Shown here in pieces: positions 36,810-45,611 of a stretch of 64,000 nt of DNA. The stretch is from positions 1 through 64,000 of the forward strand of contig NZ_CP139302.1 of NCBI RefSeq assembly GCF_034092375.1, given 5' to 3'. The translations under genes were made by a program, and so were the position numbers. Positions within the stretch are counted from its first letter, which is position 1, and each line of letters starts with the position of its first letter. The notes under the pieces were generated by a model. That model did not search any database. It was not told the DNA's origin and saw nothing but the letters and a program-made list of their open reading frames with translations. This DNA comes from Prochlorococcus sp. MIT 1300 (GTDB taxonomy: Bacteria > Cyanobacteriota > Cyanobacteriia > PCC-6307 > Cyanobiaceae).

Positions 36810-37874
36810 TCAGATCAGTGTGCTTTTTGACTCTGTGAGCATTTTCGCCCTACATGCTGCACTGAATAGACCGGCTTCTGGGTCTATTAAAGCTATTACT
36901 GGTAATTCTTCAACAAAAGATTTAAATCTTCCTTTCTCTCGAAGAGCATCAAGGAATGTTGCAGATAGCAGGCCCTTTAGATTCTTCTGGGCTGTACCAC
37001 CACCTATCCATAGGCCACCAGTACAAAGTTCTTGAAGAGCAAGATCACCTGCAGCGGCCCCATAAGCACTTAGCCAGAATCTAAGGACTTCTTTCATGAC
37101 AGGGTCTCCCCCCTTGGCTGCAGAACTAACCATTTTGGGCAAGTCGGGACGCTTATTACTATTGCTTTCTTGCAAGCTTTGACCCCATTGCTCGGCATGA
37201 TTTTTTAATGAGTGAGATGCTACATCGGACTGTTGTAAGCGCCAAAGTGCTATTAGCCCAAGTCCATTTCCACTGACAACTCTTTCTACTGAAAGCCTCC
37301 TTAGTCCAAGTTCTTTTTTGATCCAATTCGCTAGAAGCCATTCTTGATCTGTGCGAGGTGCAAATTCTCGATGCCCCCCTTCACTTGCTAAAGAAATGAG
37401 GCCATTTTTAGTAGGCAATCCACGAGCGATTCCAAGACCAGTGCCAGCGCCAATAATTGCAACAGGTCCTTTTAGAAGAACATGCTTAGTTGAAGTTTGA
37501 ATAGATTTTTTTTGGTTACCTTTGAAGAATGGTAAGCCGAAAATTAAAACTTCAAAGTCATTTATCAACTCTAGTCTTTTGAGGTTAAATGTATTGCAGA
37601 TCTCTTGTGCGTCCAACTGCCAGGACAAGTTAGTTATGTTCGCGTAGCCATTTTTTACCCGTCCTGCTACTGCAATACATCCATAAGTTGGTTTTTCTAG
37701 AGAAGATGGAAGATTTTTTAAGAAATCCTCTCCCATTGATTGAAGAGATGGCCATTCAGCAGATAAATATTTCTTGGAGTGAAGTTTGTGTAATTCACCG
37801 TTCCATTTATAAACGGCCAGCAGAGTTTTTGTTCCTCCTAAATCTCCTGCAAGAAAGTTAATATTGGCTTTCAT
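36810..37874 (-). CDS. glk: Glucokinase (Glk family)
   Basis: Phosphorylates glucose with ATP. The 354-residue protein carries the phosphate-binding motif AGDLGGTKTLLAVY at the N-terminus, the catalytic Asp in LINDFEV near 105, the second phosphate motif IGAGTGLGIARG near 140, the His/Glu region ASEGGHREFAP and a C-terminal adenosine motif GGLWIGGGTAQKN. This is the Glk family, distinct from the ROK protein at 28.8 kb. It precedes thrB by 13 bases. Confidence 0.92.
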   Translation of the reverse strand: MKANINFLAGDLGGTKTLLAVYKWNGELHKLHSKKYLSAEWPSLQSMGEDFLKNLPSSLEKPTYGCIAVAGRVKNGYANITNLSWQLDAQEICNTFNLKRLELINDFEVLIFGLPFFKGNQKKSIQTSTKHVLLKGPVAIIGAGTGLGIARGLPTKNGLISLASEGGHREFAPRTDQEWLLANWIKKELGLRRLSVERVVSGNGLGLIALWRLQQSDVASHSLKNHAEQWGQSLQESNSNKRPDLPKMVSSAAKGGDPVMKEVLRFWLSAYGAAAGDLALQELCTGGLWIGGGTAQKNLKGLLSATFLDALREKGRFKSFVEELPVIALIDPEAGLFSAACRAKMLTESKSTLI

Positions 37875-37946
37875 AAGATTGTAGAACTATTAGCCTTTTT
37901 CTAGGCTGAACAATGAATAGTAGATTTGCAAGCCTTCGCATATTAC

Positions 37947-38345
37947 TTAGCTGTTGAAGAGGTCTAATGGTAGAGGTCCCCAGGTGAAGGTTGGCTCAGT
38001 TGGGTCTGTATGGTGACTACTAATTAAAATACCTTCTCCTAATCCTTCTTCATGACGAATGCGAATTTCACCGCTGGATTGATTGGCTTTCAAGAATACT
38101 GGACCTTCTTCCTCTGGAGCTTCTACTAATTCCATAGGAGGCCATACAAGGATTCTTTCAATTTGTCTAATGGTCATTAATGACTGATTTGCTGATGGTG
38201 CCATAATCCCTAATGTGAACCATTCTGCTTTTGCCATTTCCATTTGAAGCTCTTTTAGTAATTTTTCTTTCTGCTGCTTCTTCAAAACCGGGGCCGTTCT
38301 GAGTTCATTTAGATCTCGAAGAGATTGTATATCGTGCTGGCTCAT
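37947..38345 (-). CDS. DUF1824-like conserved protein
   Basis: A 132-residue cytoplasmic protein of a cyanobacterial family of unknown function, most like DUF1824. Recognisable segments are the helical N-terminus (LNELRTAPVLKKQQKEKLL), EWFTLGIMAPSANQSLMTIR in the middle, and the C-terminal GPVFLKANQSSGEIRIR, GLGEGILISS and TWGPLPLDLF. The family name comes from memory of the C-terminal pattern and needs a profile search. It follows thrS by 118 bases on the minus strand. Confidence 0.65.
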   Translation of the reverse strand: MSQHDIQSLRDLNELRTAPVLKKQQKEKLLKELQMEMAKAEWFTLGIMAPSANQSLMTIRQIERILVWPPMELVEAPEEEGPVFLKANQSSGEIRIRHEEGLGEGILISSHHTDPTEPTFTWGPLPLDLFNS

Positions 38346-38463
38346 GATACTTTAGAAAAATTTGATGTGAATTCGATAGCTTTATAGCCTTTAATTGACT
38401 CCAAAAAGTAAGAAGTTGGCCTAATCTTTTAATAAATATATTCTTTTTAGACTCGAGGAAAGG

Positions 38464-40386
38464 CTAGTTTTGATTAACCCTACCCAATTTTGATATCTGG
38501 TTTTGCAATATTTGTGAAAAAGAGGTTAGTGACATGCTCCCAAGATCCTCTGCTTTAAGAGTTCGCACAGAAACTTCTCCTTTCTCTTGCTCTTTATCTC
38601 CAATTATTAGAAGGAAGGGAACCTTCTGAAGTGTATGTTCTCTTATTTTAAAGCCAACTTTTTCATTTCTTAAGTCGAGTTGAACCCTAAAACCACTTTT
38701 GGATAAATTGTTGTATGCCTCTTGGCATGCATTGGAGTTTCGGTCTGTTATACCCATAATCACAACTTGAATGGGGGCTAGCCACGCCGGAAAACGACCC
38801 GCATAATGTTCAATTAAAATGCCAATGAAACGTTCAAAAGAACCTAATATTGCTCTGTGAAGCATGACTGGTGTTTTTCTCTGACCCTGTTCGTCAATGT
38901 AAGATGAACCTAGTCGTTCTGGCATTGAAAAATCAACTTGAATTGTGCCACATTGCCAAACTCTGTTTAAACAGTCCTGTAGGGAGAATTCTATTTTAGG
39001 ACCATAAAAGGCACCTTCCCCAGGGAGTAAATCCCAGTCTAAATTTTTTGCGTTTAATGCATCACTTAATGCCTTCTCAGATTTGTCCCAAATCAGATCA
39101 CTGCCTACACGCTTTTCTGGCCTCGTTGATAGTTTGATAATGATTGAGTCAAACCCAAACGAACGATAGACTTCAAATACCAAGTCAATAAAGGTAGAAA
39201 CTTCACTTTGGATTTGATTTTCTGCACAAAAGATATGTGCATCATCTTGGACAAAATTTCTGACACGCATTAAGCCGTGCAATGAACCTGAAGGCTCATT
39301 TCTGTGGCAGGAGCCAAATTCTGCGAGTCTTATAGGAAGTTCTTTATAACTTTTAAGTCCCTGATTGAATACTTGTACATGACATGGACAATTCATTGGT
39401 TTAATTGCATATTCTCTATTCTCAGATGTTGTTGTAAACATATCCTCCTTGAATTTCTCCCAGTGACCTGATTTTTCCCAAAGAACTCGGTCAACTGCTT
39501 GTGGAGTTTTTATTTCTTGATATCCATTAGAGCGAAGCAAATTTCTAATATATTGTTCTAGAACTTGATAAATTGACCATCCTTTTGGGTGCCAAAATAT
39601 CATTCCAGGTGACTCCTCTTGAGTATGGAAAAGGCCTAATTGTTTTCCGATCTTTCTATGGTCCCTTCTTTCAGCTTCTTCAATACGGTTGAGATAAGCT
39701 TTTAGTTCTTTTTTTGAACCCCATGCCGTGCCATAAATACGTTGCAACATCTCATTTTTAGCGTCACCCCGCCAATACGCCCCAGATACTTTCGTTAGCT
39801 TGAACGAACGTAAATGCCTAGTATTTGGGACATGGGGCCCTCGGCACATATCTATATATTCCTGATGTTTATATAGTTTTATTGTTTCATTATTTGGTAT
39901 TGAATCTACTAATTCTACTTTGTAAATCTCATTGCGCTTTAAGAATGTTTCTCTAGCAGCTTCATGAGAAACAACTTCAACCATTACGTCATAATCCTGT
40001 TCGATAAGTTTATTAATTCTAGCTTCTATTTGAACAAGGTCGTCAGGCGTGAAAGGCTCCTTATAAGAGATATCGTAATAAAAGCCATCTTTAATCACAG
40101 GCCCTATAGCCATTTTGGCTTCTGGAAAGAGTTGTTTTACTGCGTGTCCGACCATATGCGCGAAAGAATGGCGAACAATATCAATCCCTTCGTCATCCTT
40201 AGTGGTAATTATGCTGACATTGGCATCACTATTTATGGGTATGCATGTGTCAAGCAGCTCCCCATTAACCTTGCCAGCAACGGCTGCTTTAGCTAGTCCA
40301 GGACCAATACTTTCAGCTATTTCCATTATTGTCACTGATGATCGGAAGTTTTTTTTGCTCCCGTCTGGAAGTGTGATCGCTGGCAT
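38464..40386 (-). CDS. thrS: Threonyl-tRNA synthetase
   Basis: Charges tRNA-Thr. The 640-residue class II synthetase has an N-terminal TGS domain (about 1-60, [12 protein letters not shown]) and the editing domain (about 65-220, [16 protein letters not shown] and [10 protein letters not shown] with editing-site Cys). The catalytic core has zinc ligands Cys ([10 protein letters not shown]), His and His ([13 protein letters not shown]), and motif 2 [20 protein letters not shown]. The C-terminal anticodon-binding domain is about 540-640. AGAGGAAC lies before the ATG. A 7-bp hairpin (AAGAGAT/ATCTCTT) stands in the leader between trpS and thrS, without a T-run. Confidence 0.97.
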   Translation of the reverse strand: MPAITLPDGSKKNFRSSVTIMEIAESIGPGLAKAAVAGKVNGELLDTCIPINSDANVSIITTKDDEGIDIVRHSFAHMVGHAVKQLFPEAKMAIGPVIKDGFYYDISYKEPFTPDDLVQIEARINKLIEQDYDVMVEVVSHEAARETFLKRNEIYKVELVDSIPNNETIKLYKHQEYIDMCRGPHVPNTRHLRSFKLTKVSGAYWRGDAKNEMLQRIYGTAWGSKKELKAYLNRIEEAERRDHRKIGKQLGLFHTQEESPGMIFWHPKGWSIYQVLEQYIRNLLRSNGYQEIKTPQAVDRVLWEKSGHWEKFKEDMFTTTSENREYAIKPMNCPCHVQVFNQGLKSYKELPIRLAEFGSCHRNEPSGSLHGLMRVRNFVQDDAHIFCAENQIQSEVSTFIDLVFEVYRSFGFDSIIIKLSTRPEKRVGSDLIWDKSEKALSDALNAKNLDWDLLPGEGAFYGPKIEFSLQDCLNRVWQCGTIQVDFSMPERLGSSYIDEQGQRKTPVMLHRAILGSFERFIGILIEHYAGRFPAWLAPIQVVIMGITDRNSNACQEAYNNLSKSGFRVQLDLRNEKVGFKIREHTLQKVPFLLIIGDKEQEKGEVSVRTLKAEDLGSMSLTSFSQILQNQISKLGRVNQN

Positions 40387-40498
40387 GATTAAGTTCCTCT
40401 TCGTTTAATTATTGACAGTGAGTTAAGAGATTTTTCTATACATCTCTTTTTGAATGAGCTTGTTTTTCTTGCCAAGCCATTTCTTTGTTTTGTTAGAA

Positions 40499-41515
40499 CT
40501 AGCATTCTGTTATCAGGAAGCCCATAGCTTCACGAACACGTTTCAAAGTTGCCTGAGCAACTTCTTCGGCTTTTTCCTTGCCATTATTGAGAATACTCTT
40601 TAGCTCTAGAGGGTCTGAGATTAGTTCCGAATAGTTCTTTTGTATGGGGGTTAGAGCTGATATGGCTGCATCTGAAAGTAATGGTTTGAATTTGCCCCAT
40701 CCCATTTCAGCACATTCTTTTGCTGCTGCTGTTTTATCAACCCCAGATAGGAGTGAGTAAAGGTTAAGAAGATTATTTGCTTCTGGCCTATCTGGATTAT
40801 CAAATTCTAAACCTATTTCAGAGTCTGTTTTTGCTCTTTTTATTTTCTTAGTAATTACATCTGGCTTATCTAATAGTCCAATTCGACTATTTTCATTTGG
40901 ATCGCTTTTGCTCATCTTGCGACGACCATCTAACAGGCTCATTACTTTTGCTCCTTGTTCACTAATCAGTCCTTCAGGGACTTTGAGAACAGGGTTTTCT
41001 TCGGAACCGAAACGTGCGTTAACTCTTTGTTGGGCTATATCTCTGGCGAGTTCTAAATGTTGTCTTTGATCTTCTCCGACCGGTACCAGATCTGCATCAT
41101 AAAGAAGGATGTCTGCTGCCATTAGTAATGGGTAATCGAGAAGGCCTACTGAAACATTATCTCCTTGTTTGACAGCCTTCTCTTTGAACTGGATCATTCT
41201 TTCCATCCAGTTCAAAGGAGTTAGGCAGTTAAGTAACCAGCAAAGCTCGCTATGAGCCGGGATCTGACTCTGTACAAAAACTGTTGAACGTTGTGGGTCT
41301 ATTCCACAGGCTAAATAGAGTGCAGCTGTTGAGAGGGTGTCTTTAGCAAGTATTAGAGGATCATGAGGAACAGTTATTGCATGAAGGTCAACTACACAAA
41401 CAAAGTTCTGATGGCTTTCCTGTAGGTCTACCCAATTGCGTATAGCTCCAAGCCAGTTTCCCAGGTGAAGAACACCTGTTGGTTGCACCCCTGAGAGAAC
41501 TCGCTTTGGCGACAT
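40499..41515 (-). CDS. trpS: Tryptophanyl-tRNA synthetase
   Basis: Charges tRNA-Trp. The 338-residue class I synthetase has the HIGH-equivalent HLGN in QPTGVLHLGNWLGAI and the KMSKS loop intact near residue 200. GEDQRQHLELARDIA, the ATP/tRNA-binding segment, lies near 150. The ATG starts five bases after the RG-rich protein gene on the same strand, and thrS follows 112 bases downstream, giving a compact synthetase cluster. Confidence 0.97.
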   Translation of the reverse strand: MSPKRVLSGVQPTGVLHLGNWLGAIRNWVDLQESHQNFVCVVDLHAITVPHDPLILAKDTLSTAALYLACGIDPQRSTVFVQSQIPAHSELCWLLNCLTPLNWMERMIQFKEKAVKQGDNVSVGLLDYPLLMAADILLYDADLVPVGEDQRQHLELARDIAQQRVNARFGSEENPVLKVPEGLISEQGAKVMSLLDGRRKMSKSDPNENSRIGLLDKPDVITKKIKRAKTDSEIGLEFDNPDRPEANNLLNLYSLLSGVDKTAAAKECAEMGWGKFKPLLSDAAISALTPIQKNYSELISDPLELKSILNNGKEKAEEVAQATLKRVREAMGFLITEC

Positions 41516-41520
41516 GTTTT

Positions 41521-42081
41521 TTAATCCTCTTTTGTTTGACTTGAACTCTGCTCTTCAGTTGGTTTCTCTTGTTGAATTGTGGAATCAGTTGATTGATTTT
41601 GGTCATCTAAATTTTTAATTTCGCTTTGGGAATCGTCTATTTCATTGGTTTCTGCTTTTGGTTCGGTTGGTTGGGGTTTAGCAGGTCTTGCGAAAGGGTT
41701 TGGTTTAGGTCCTTTGTTAATGCTTTGCCTATCAGAATCAAAACGGTTTCTTCTAGCTCCTTGTGGGCCATCTTCCCTTCGATTAGGACCTCTTGATCCT
41801 TGTGAACGATGCTGAGAAACTAGCTCATTTAGTTTCCCTTCTTCAAGCATCTGCCCAAGTGTACGGAGGGCAAACCCAAGCACAGCAACTGTTGAACGAA
41901 GATTAAATGCCTCTTGTAATGCTCTCGCTGAGCGCATTTCATTATCACTTAGGCGAATTCGGAAGCCACCTGGTTCCCTATTCCCCGGTCCCCTACCCCC
42001 TCTAGAACCACCTCTAGGCAGCTCTCGTGAGGCCTCTCTCTGATTTCCGTTTTGCTGAGGTTCGCTGAAGGAGTCACCCAT
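41521..42081 (-). CDS. RG-rich, mostly disordered protein with one folded helical segment
   Basis: A 186-residue protein I do not recognise. Residues 1-40 are Arg/Gly-rich (ELPRGGSRGGRGPGNREPGG), like RNA-binding RGG boxes. Residues about 40-92 form the only ordered-looking part (FRIRLSDNEMRSARALQEAF, AVLGFALRTLGQML). The remainder is disordered: first basic and Arg/Gln/Pro-rich, then strongly acidic with Gln/Ser/Glu. There is no signal or membrane segment. It lies five bases upstream of trpS, so it is probably cotranscribed with it. A nucleic-acid-binding role is an inference from composition. Confidence 0.6.
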   Translation of the reverse strand: MGDSFSEPQQNGNQREASRELPRGGSRGGRGPGNREPGGFRIRLSDNEMRSARALQEAFNLRSTVAVLGFALRTLGQMLEEGKLNELVSQHRSQGSRGPNRREDGPQGARRNRFDSDRQSINKGPKPNPFARPAKPQPTEPKAETNEIDDSQSEIKNLDDQNQSTDSTIQQEKPTEEQSSSQTKED

Positions 42082-42323
42082 GGCCGGCTACCTATTGTCA
42101 GGGGCAAGTGTGACGCATCATTGGTGCTCTGGCGATGCATTTGTGGCGCTGCTTCAGCAGATACACATCTTGAGTTTCTTTTTTTAGCCCCAAAATGCCT
42201 TCTAGATTCATTTGGATTTCTTTAAAGAATGGGGCTTTTACAAGTTCTTTTATAAAAATTCAGCCATTTGAAATTTGCTTGGGGCTTGAACTGAGCTAAT
42301 ACATCTAAAGACGCAGCGGCTCT

Positions 42324-43694
42324 GTGACAAAAATCTCGTTGCCTCAAAATCTTATAACCAGCTTTTCGGTCCAAGTCAGGCGGATGAGTTTTTGGGTAGT
42401 ACTTGTTTTTCTTGGTCAATGGGTTATTGGTGATTGGTTACATCTCCCTGGAGGTGGCTTAGGAATTCTTATTGGAGGTATTGGCATTTGGTGGTTATTT
42501 AAACCTGATGGGCCAACCTTTGAGTCCCCTGATTCTTTTCAAGGATGGTTAAAACGATGTAAGGAGGTCCTTTCACAATTTGATGATCTTGAGGAGCAGC
42601 CTCTTTTGGGACAAAAAAGATCACGGGAGGTTGCTTTAGAGAAGATTATTAATAGATCAGGACCTCAGTCTATTGGTTTAGTGGGTTCAATAGGCTCTGA
42701 ATTTCCGGAAAAACATGATGTTGAGAATGCTATTTCTGGCCCTCATCCACTAGAACTTGATTGGGCATGTCCTTTGCCATTGGAAGACAACTCTTGGTCT
42801 TTGCCAGAATCACTTTCTGACAAAGACCTGTTGTTATATGCCTTGCCATTGCCGTTAAGAGCAGTTGATTTGCTTTGGTTGGAGAAAGTTCCTCCTGAGC
42901 AGCATTCCTGGGTTTTGGTTCATTGGGATGATTCTGAAACTTGGACTGATCAGTTAAAAGGTCTTCATGCTCAATTGCCTTCACGGTGGGCAAAGAGGGT
43001 TATTCATTGGCAGAAGTCCCAACCAGAAAACTTGAGAGAAGTACTTAGCCCTTTGAGACGTGTCCTTGATTCCCCTAAGAGGAATATTGATCTAACTCGT
43101 CAAAGATTGCTCTCCAAACTTCATAGCTCTTGGCAACAAGAGTTGGAGCTTTTAAGAAGAAACAAGTTAAGGGCAATTCAACAAAGGACTCAGTGGCTTG
43201 TTGCTGGAGCGGTTTTTGCTTCTCCAGTTCCATCCACTGATTTGTTGGCTGTAGCAGTAGTCAATGGTTTGATGCTTCAAGAAATGGCAAAAATATGGTC
43301 TTGCCCATGGAAGCCAGAGGTATTGGAAGTAGTAGCAAAACAACTTGCTACTGCAGCTGTTGCTCAAGGTGTTGTTGAGTGGAGTGGCCAGGCTTTGCTT
43401 GGTTTTGCAAAGCTGCATGGGGGCTCATGGCTTGCTGCAGGAACTCTTCAGGCTCTTAGTGCTGCATACCTCACTCGAGTGGTAGGACGATCAATGGCTG
43501 ATTGGATGGCATTAAATAATGGAATTAGTGAGCCGGATTTGGAGGCATTGAAATCACAGGCATCAAAACTTGTTGAGAAGGCTGCTGAAGATGAGCGTGT
43601 TGATTGGACTGCATTTCTAAAACAGGCAGCAAGTTGGCTTATTGACCAAGAAAAAGGTTTTGCAGCTTCTCAGCCTGGAGCGGTTGGCAGTTAA
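42324..43694 (+). CDS. DUF697-type membrane protein with degenerate GTPase-like N-part
   Basis: A 456-residue membrane protein. Two N-terminal helices (about 20-60) are followed by a soluble region that resembles a GTPase-like fold without a working P-loop (IGLVGSIGSEFPEK, no GKS/T). The C-terminal part (about 290-430) has hydrophobic helices with the DUF697 pattern: RTQWLVAGAVFASPVPSTDL, VVNGLMLQEMAKIW, then SAAYLTRVVGRSMADW. The start shown is a GTG; an ATG at 42384 (MSFWVVLVFLGQW) is a good alternative. Divergent from the RG-rich protein gene. The function is unknown. Confidence 0.7.
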   Translation: MTKISLPQNLITSFSVQVRRMSFWVVLVFLGQWVIGDWLHLPGGGLGILIGGIGIWWLFKPDGPTFESPDSFQGWLKRCKEVLSQFDDLEEQPLLGQKRSREVALEKIINRSGPQSIGLVGSIGSEFPEKHDVENAISGPHPLELDWACPLPLEDNSWSLPESLSDKDLLLYALPLPLRAVDLLWLEKVPPEQHSWVLVHWDDSETWTDQLKGLHAQLPSRWAKRVIHWQKSQPENLREVLSPLRRVLDSPKRNIDLTRQRLLSKLHSSWQQELELLRRNKLRAIQQRTQWLVAGAVFASPVPSTDLLAVAVVNGLMLQEMAKIWSCPWKPEVLEVVAKQLATAAVAQGVVEWSGQALLGFAKLHGGSWLAAGTLQALSAAYLTRVVGRSMADWMALNNGISEPDLEALKSQASKLVEKAAEDERVDWTAFLKQAASWLIDQEKGFAASQPGAVGS

Positions 43695-43778
43695 GCACTA
43701 TGATCCACCAGGAAATTAAAATTAAGGTAAACAGTCTCTTGACTGACTTGACTAAAAGACTTTCCAAATAATAGGTTT

Positions 43779-43814
43779 ATTAGTACTAATTCATGGAAAC
43801 TTTAATTGAATTAA
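43779..43814. promoter_or_regulatory. Two A+T-rich palindromes upstream of the metal ABC operon
   Basis: ATTAGTACTAAT at 43779-43790 is a perfect 12-base palindrome. TTAATTGAATTAA at 43802-43814 is a 13-base palindrome with perfect six-base arms. Both lie 60-100 bases before the substrate-binding protein gene, where a metal-responsive repressor (Fur/Zur/Mur-like) could bind. Such A+T-rich palindromes also arise by chance in this base composition. Confidence 0.3.
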
Positions 43815-43875
43815 TTTAAATCTTCCTAAGTTTTCCTTTATTCATTCATTTTATCTTTGGAGTAATTAAACAATA

Positions 43876-44808
43876 ATGACTTCTTCTCTAAAGTGTATTC
43901 ATAAGACTCTGATAGGGTTTGTTTGTAGTGTTATGCCTTTAATGGTGTCATGTTCTTCGATAAAGAATGAGTCTAATATCTCGGGGAAACCTCTTGTTCT
44001 GACAACATTTACAGTGTTGGCAGATATGGCTAGGAATGTAGCTGGTAATCGACTTTCTGTTAAGTCAATTACTAAGCAAGGTGCTGAGATACATGGCTAT
44101 AAACCAACCCCAAGCGATTTAGTTCAGGCTTCGTCTGCTAGCTTAATTGTGGAGAACGGATTTGGCCTAGAGCTTTGGGCTGAAAAATTTATATCATCTG
44201 CTGGTGATATACCAACAGTGGTCCTTAGTGAAGGAATGAAGCCGTTATTAATAGAGGGTGATGTATATTCTGGAAAGCCTAATCCCCATGTTTGGATGTC
44301 GCCTAAGAGGGCTATCTATTATGTTGACAAATTAGTTTTAGCTTTCAGCAAGTTGGACCCTTCTGGTTCGGATATTTATATACGAAATGGTAATGCTTAC
44401 AAAGCTAAACTTCAAAAGCTTGATGATCAACTTCGTAAGTCTCTTGCAAGTATAAAACCCTCTAAACGTGTATTGGTAACTTGCGAAGGTGCGTTTAGCT
44501 ACTTGGCGAAGGATTATGGTATGAAAGAAGCATATTTGTGGCCTGTTAATGCAGAGAGTCAGGTTACCCCTAAAAGAATGAGTCGCTTAATTGCCAAAAT
44601 TAAAGAGAAAAATATTCCTTCTGTTTTTTGCGAAAGTACAGTCAGTTCAAAGGCCCAACGCGAAGTTGCAAGGTCGAGTGGGGCAAGGTTTGTAGGTACT
44701 TTTTATGTGGACTCTTTGTCAAAGGAAGATGGCCCTGCCCCTACTTTGCTAGAACTTCACCGGCACAATTTACGATTGATTCGTGAAGGCTTGGCTCAAG
44801 AGAATTAA
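43876..44808 (+). CDS. Metal ABC transporter substrate-binding lipoprotein, manganese-type
   Basis: A periplasmic cluster A-I (ZnuA/MntC/PsaA) binding protein of 310 residues. The signal ends in the lipobox MVSC with Cys26 as likely lipid anchor. The metal ligands are His73 (AEIHGYKP), His138 (NPHVWMSP), Glu204 (TCEGAFSYLAKDYG) and an Asp near 280 (FYVDSLSKEDGP). Zinc binders usually have His at the third position and a His-rich loop; here it is Glu with no loop. Manganese (or iron) is therefore more likely than zinc. It heads an operon with the ATPase two bases behind. Confidence 0.85.
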   Translation: MTSSLKCIHKTLIGFVCSVMPLMVSCSSIKNESNISGKPLVLTTFTVLADMARNVAGNRLSVKSITKQGAEIHGYKPTPSDLVQASSASLIVENGFGLELWAEKFISSAGDIPTVVLSEGMKPLLIEGDVYSGKPNPHVWMSPKRAIYYVDKLVLAFSKLDPSGSDIYIRNGNAYKAKLQKLDDQLRKSLASIKPSKRVLVTCEGAFSYLAKDYGMKEAYLWPVNAESQVTPKRMSRLIAKIKEKNIPSVFCESTVSSKAQREVARSSGARFVGTFYVDSLSKEDGPAPTLLELHRHNLRLIREGLAQEN

Positions 44809-44810
44809 CA

Positions 44811-45611
44811 ATGATGAATACTTCTTCTAAAAGTAACAGCAGCAATGACTTTTTCCGCATAGAAGCTGATCAGATATGTGTGGATTACAACGGCACGGTG
44901 GCTCTCTATGACGCGAGCCTGAAGTTAAAGGGAGGTTCGATATGTGGGCTTGTAGGGATGAATGGTGCGGGAAAGTCGACTTTCTTTAAAGCCTTAATGG
45001 GCTTTGTTCGTCCATCAAGAGGGAAGATTTTGATCAATGGAATGGGGGTTCGGAATGCACAGAGAGATCAAGCCGTAGCTTATGTGCCTCAGAGTGAAGG
45101 TATTGATTGCTCTTTCCCTGTAAGTGTTTGGGATGTAGTGATGATGGGACGTTATGGCGCAATGAATTGTTTAAGAATTCCTAGGCCATCTGACAGGAAA
45201 GCTGTTCTGCATGCTCTTGAAAGAGTGGAACTTTTAGATTTAGCTGATAAACCAATAGGCTCACTTTCTGGAGGGCAACGCAAGCGAACTTTCCTTGCAA
45301 GAGCTATAGCTCAAAGGGCATCAGTTTTGCTTTTAGATGAGCCTTTTAGTGGTGTGGATATTCGCACTGAAAAACTTATGGCTGAACTTTTTCTGCAGTT
45401 TCGAAAAGAAGCTAGAACAATCTTGATTTCTACACATGATTTAAGTCATGTAAGAGATTTTTGTGATCTGGTTGTCTTAATCAATAAGACTGTTTTGGCT
45501 TATGGAGAGACTTCTGAAATATTCACTTCGGAAAACCTAACCATGACTTTTGGAGGTATGCCCCCGGAGTTGTTGTCAGGAACTACAAGCCTTGAGGGTT
45601 TTGAGAGATGA
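44811..45611 (+). CDS. Metal ABC transporter ATP-binding protein
   Basis: The energising subunit of the manganese/zinc-type importer. The 266 residues contain Walker A GMNGAGKST, a Q-loop in AYVPQSEGID, the ABC signature LSGGQRKR, Walker B VLLLDEPFSG and the switch His in STHDLSHV. The family-specific VWDVVMMGRYG motif places it with the MntA/ZnuC group. The first two codons are ATG ATG, so start choice is off by one codon at most. It overlaps the permease gene by four bases. Confidence 0.93.
   Translation: MMNTSSKSNSSNDFFRIEADQICVDYNGTVALYDASLKLKGGSICGLVGMNGAGKSTFFKALMGFVRPSRGKILINGMGVRNAQRDQAVAYVPQSEGIDCSFPVSVWDVVMMGRYGAMNCLRIPRPSDRKAVLHALERVELLDLADKPIGSLSGGQRKRTFLARAIAQRASVLLLDEPFSGVDIRTEKLMAELFLQFRKEARTILISTHDLSHVRDFCDLVVLINKTVLAYGETSEIFTSENLTMTFGGMPPELLSGTTSLEGFER

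Noticed and set aside
40387-40498. T-box or attenuator in front of thrS
   Set aside because: Only a 7-bp hairpin without a T-run or T-box consensus; T-boxes are not expected in cyanobacteria.
42186-42239. Stem AGCCCC/GGGGCT with TTTT as an sRNA terminator in the divergent spacer before the DUF697 gene
   Set aside because: Only about seven pairs around a loop of nearly 40 bases, with no supporting upstream RNA gene signal.
42196-42300. 34-codon plus-strand ORF upstream of the DUF697 gene
   Set aside because: Low-complexity composition and no ribosome site; probably leader sequence.
43700-43771. 23-codon ORF just after the DUF697 gene
   Set aside because: Too short and without any recognisable feature.
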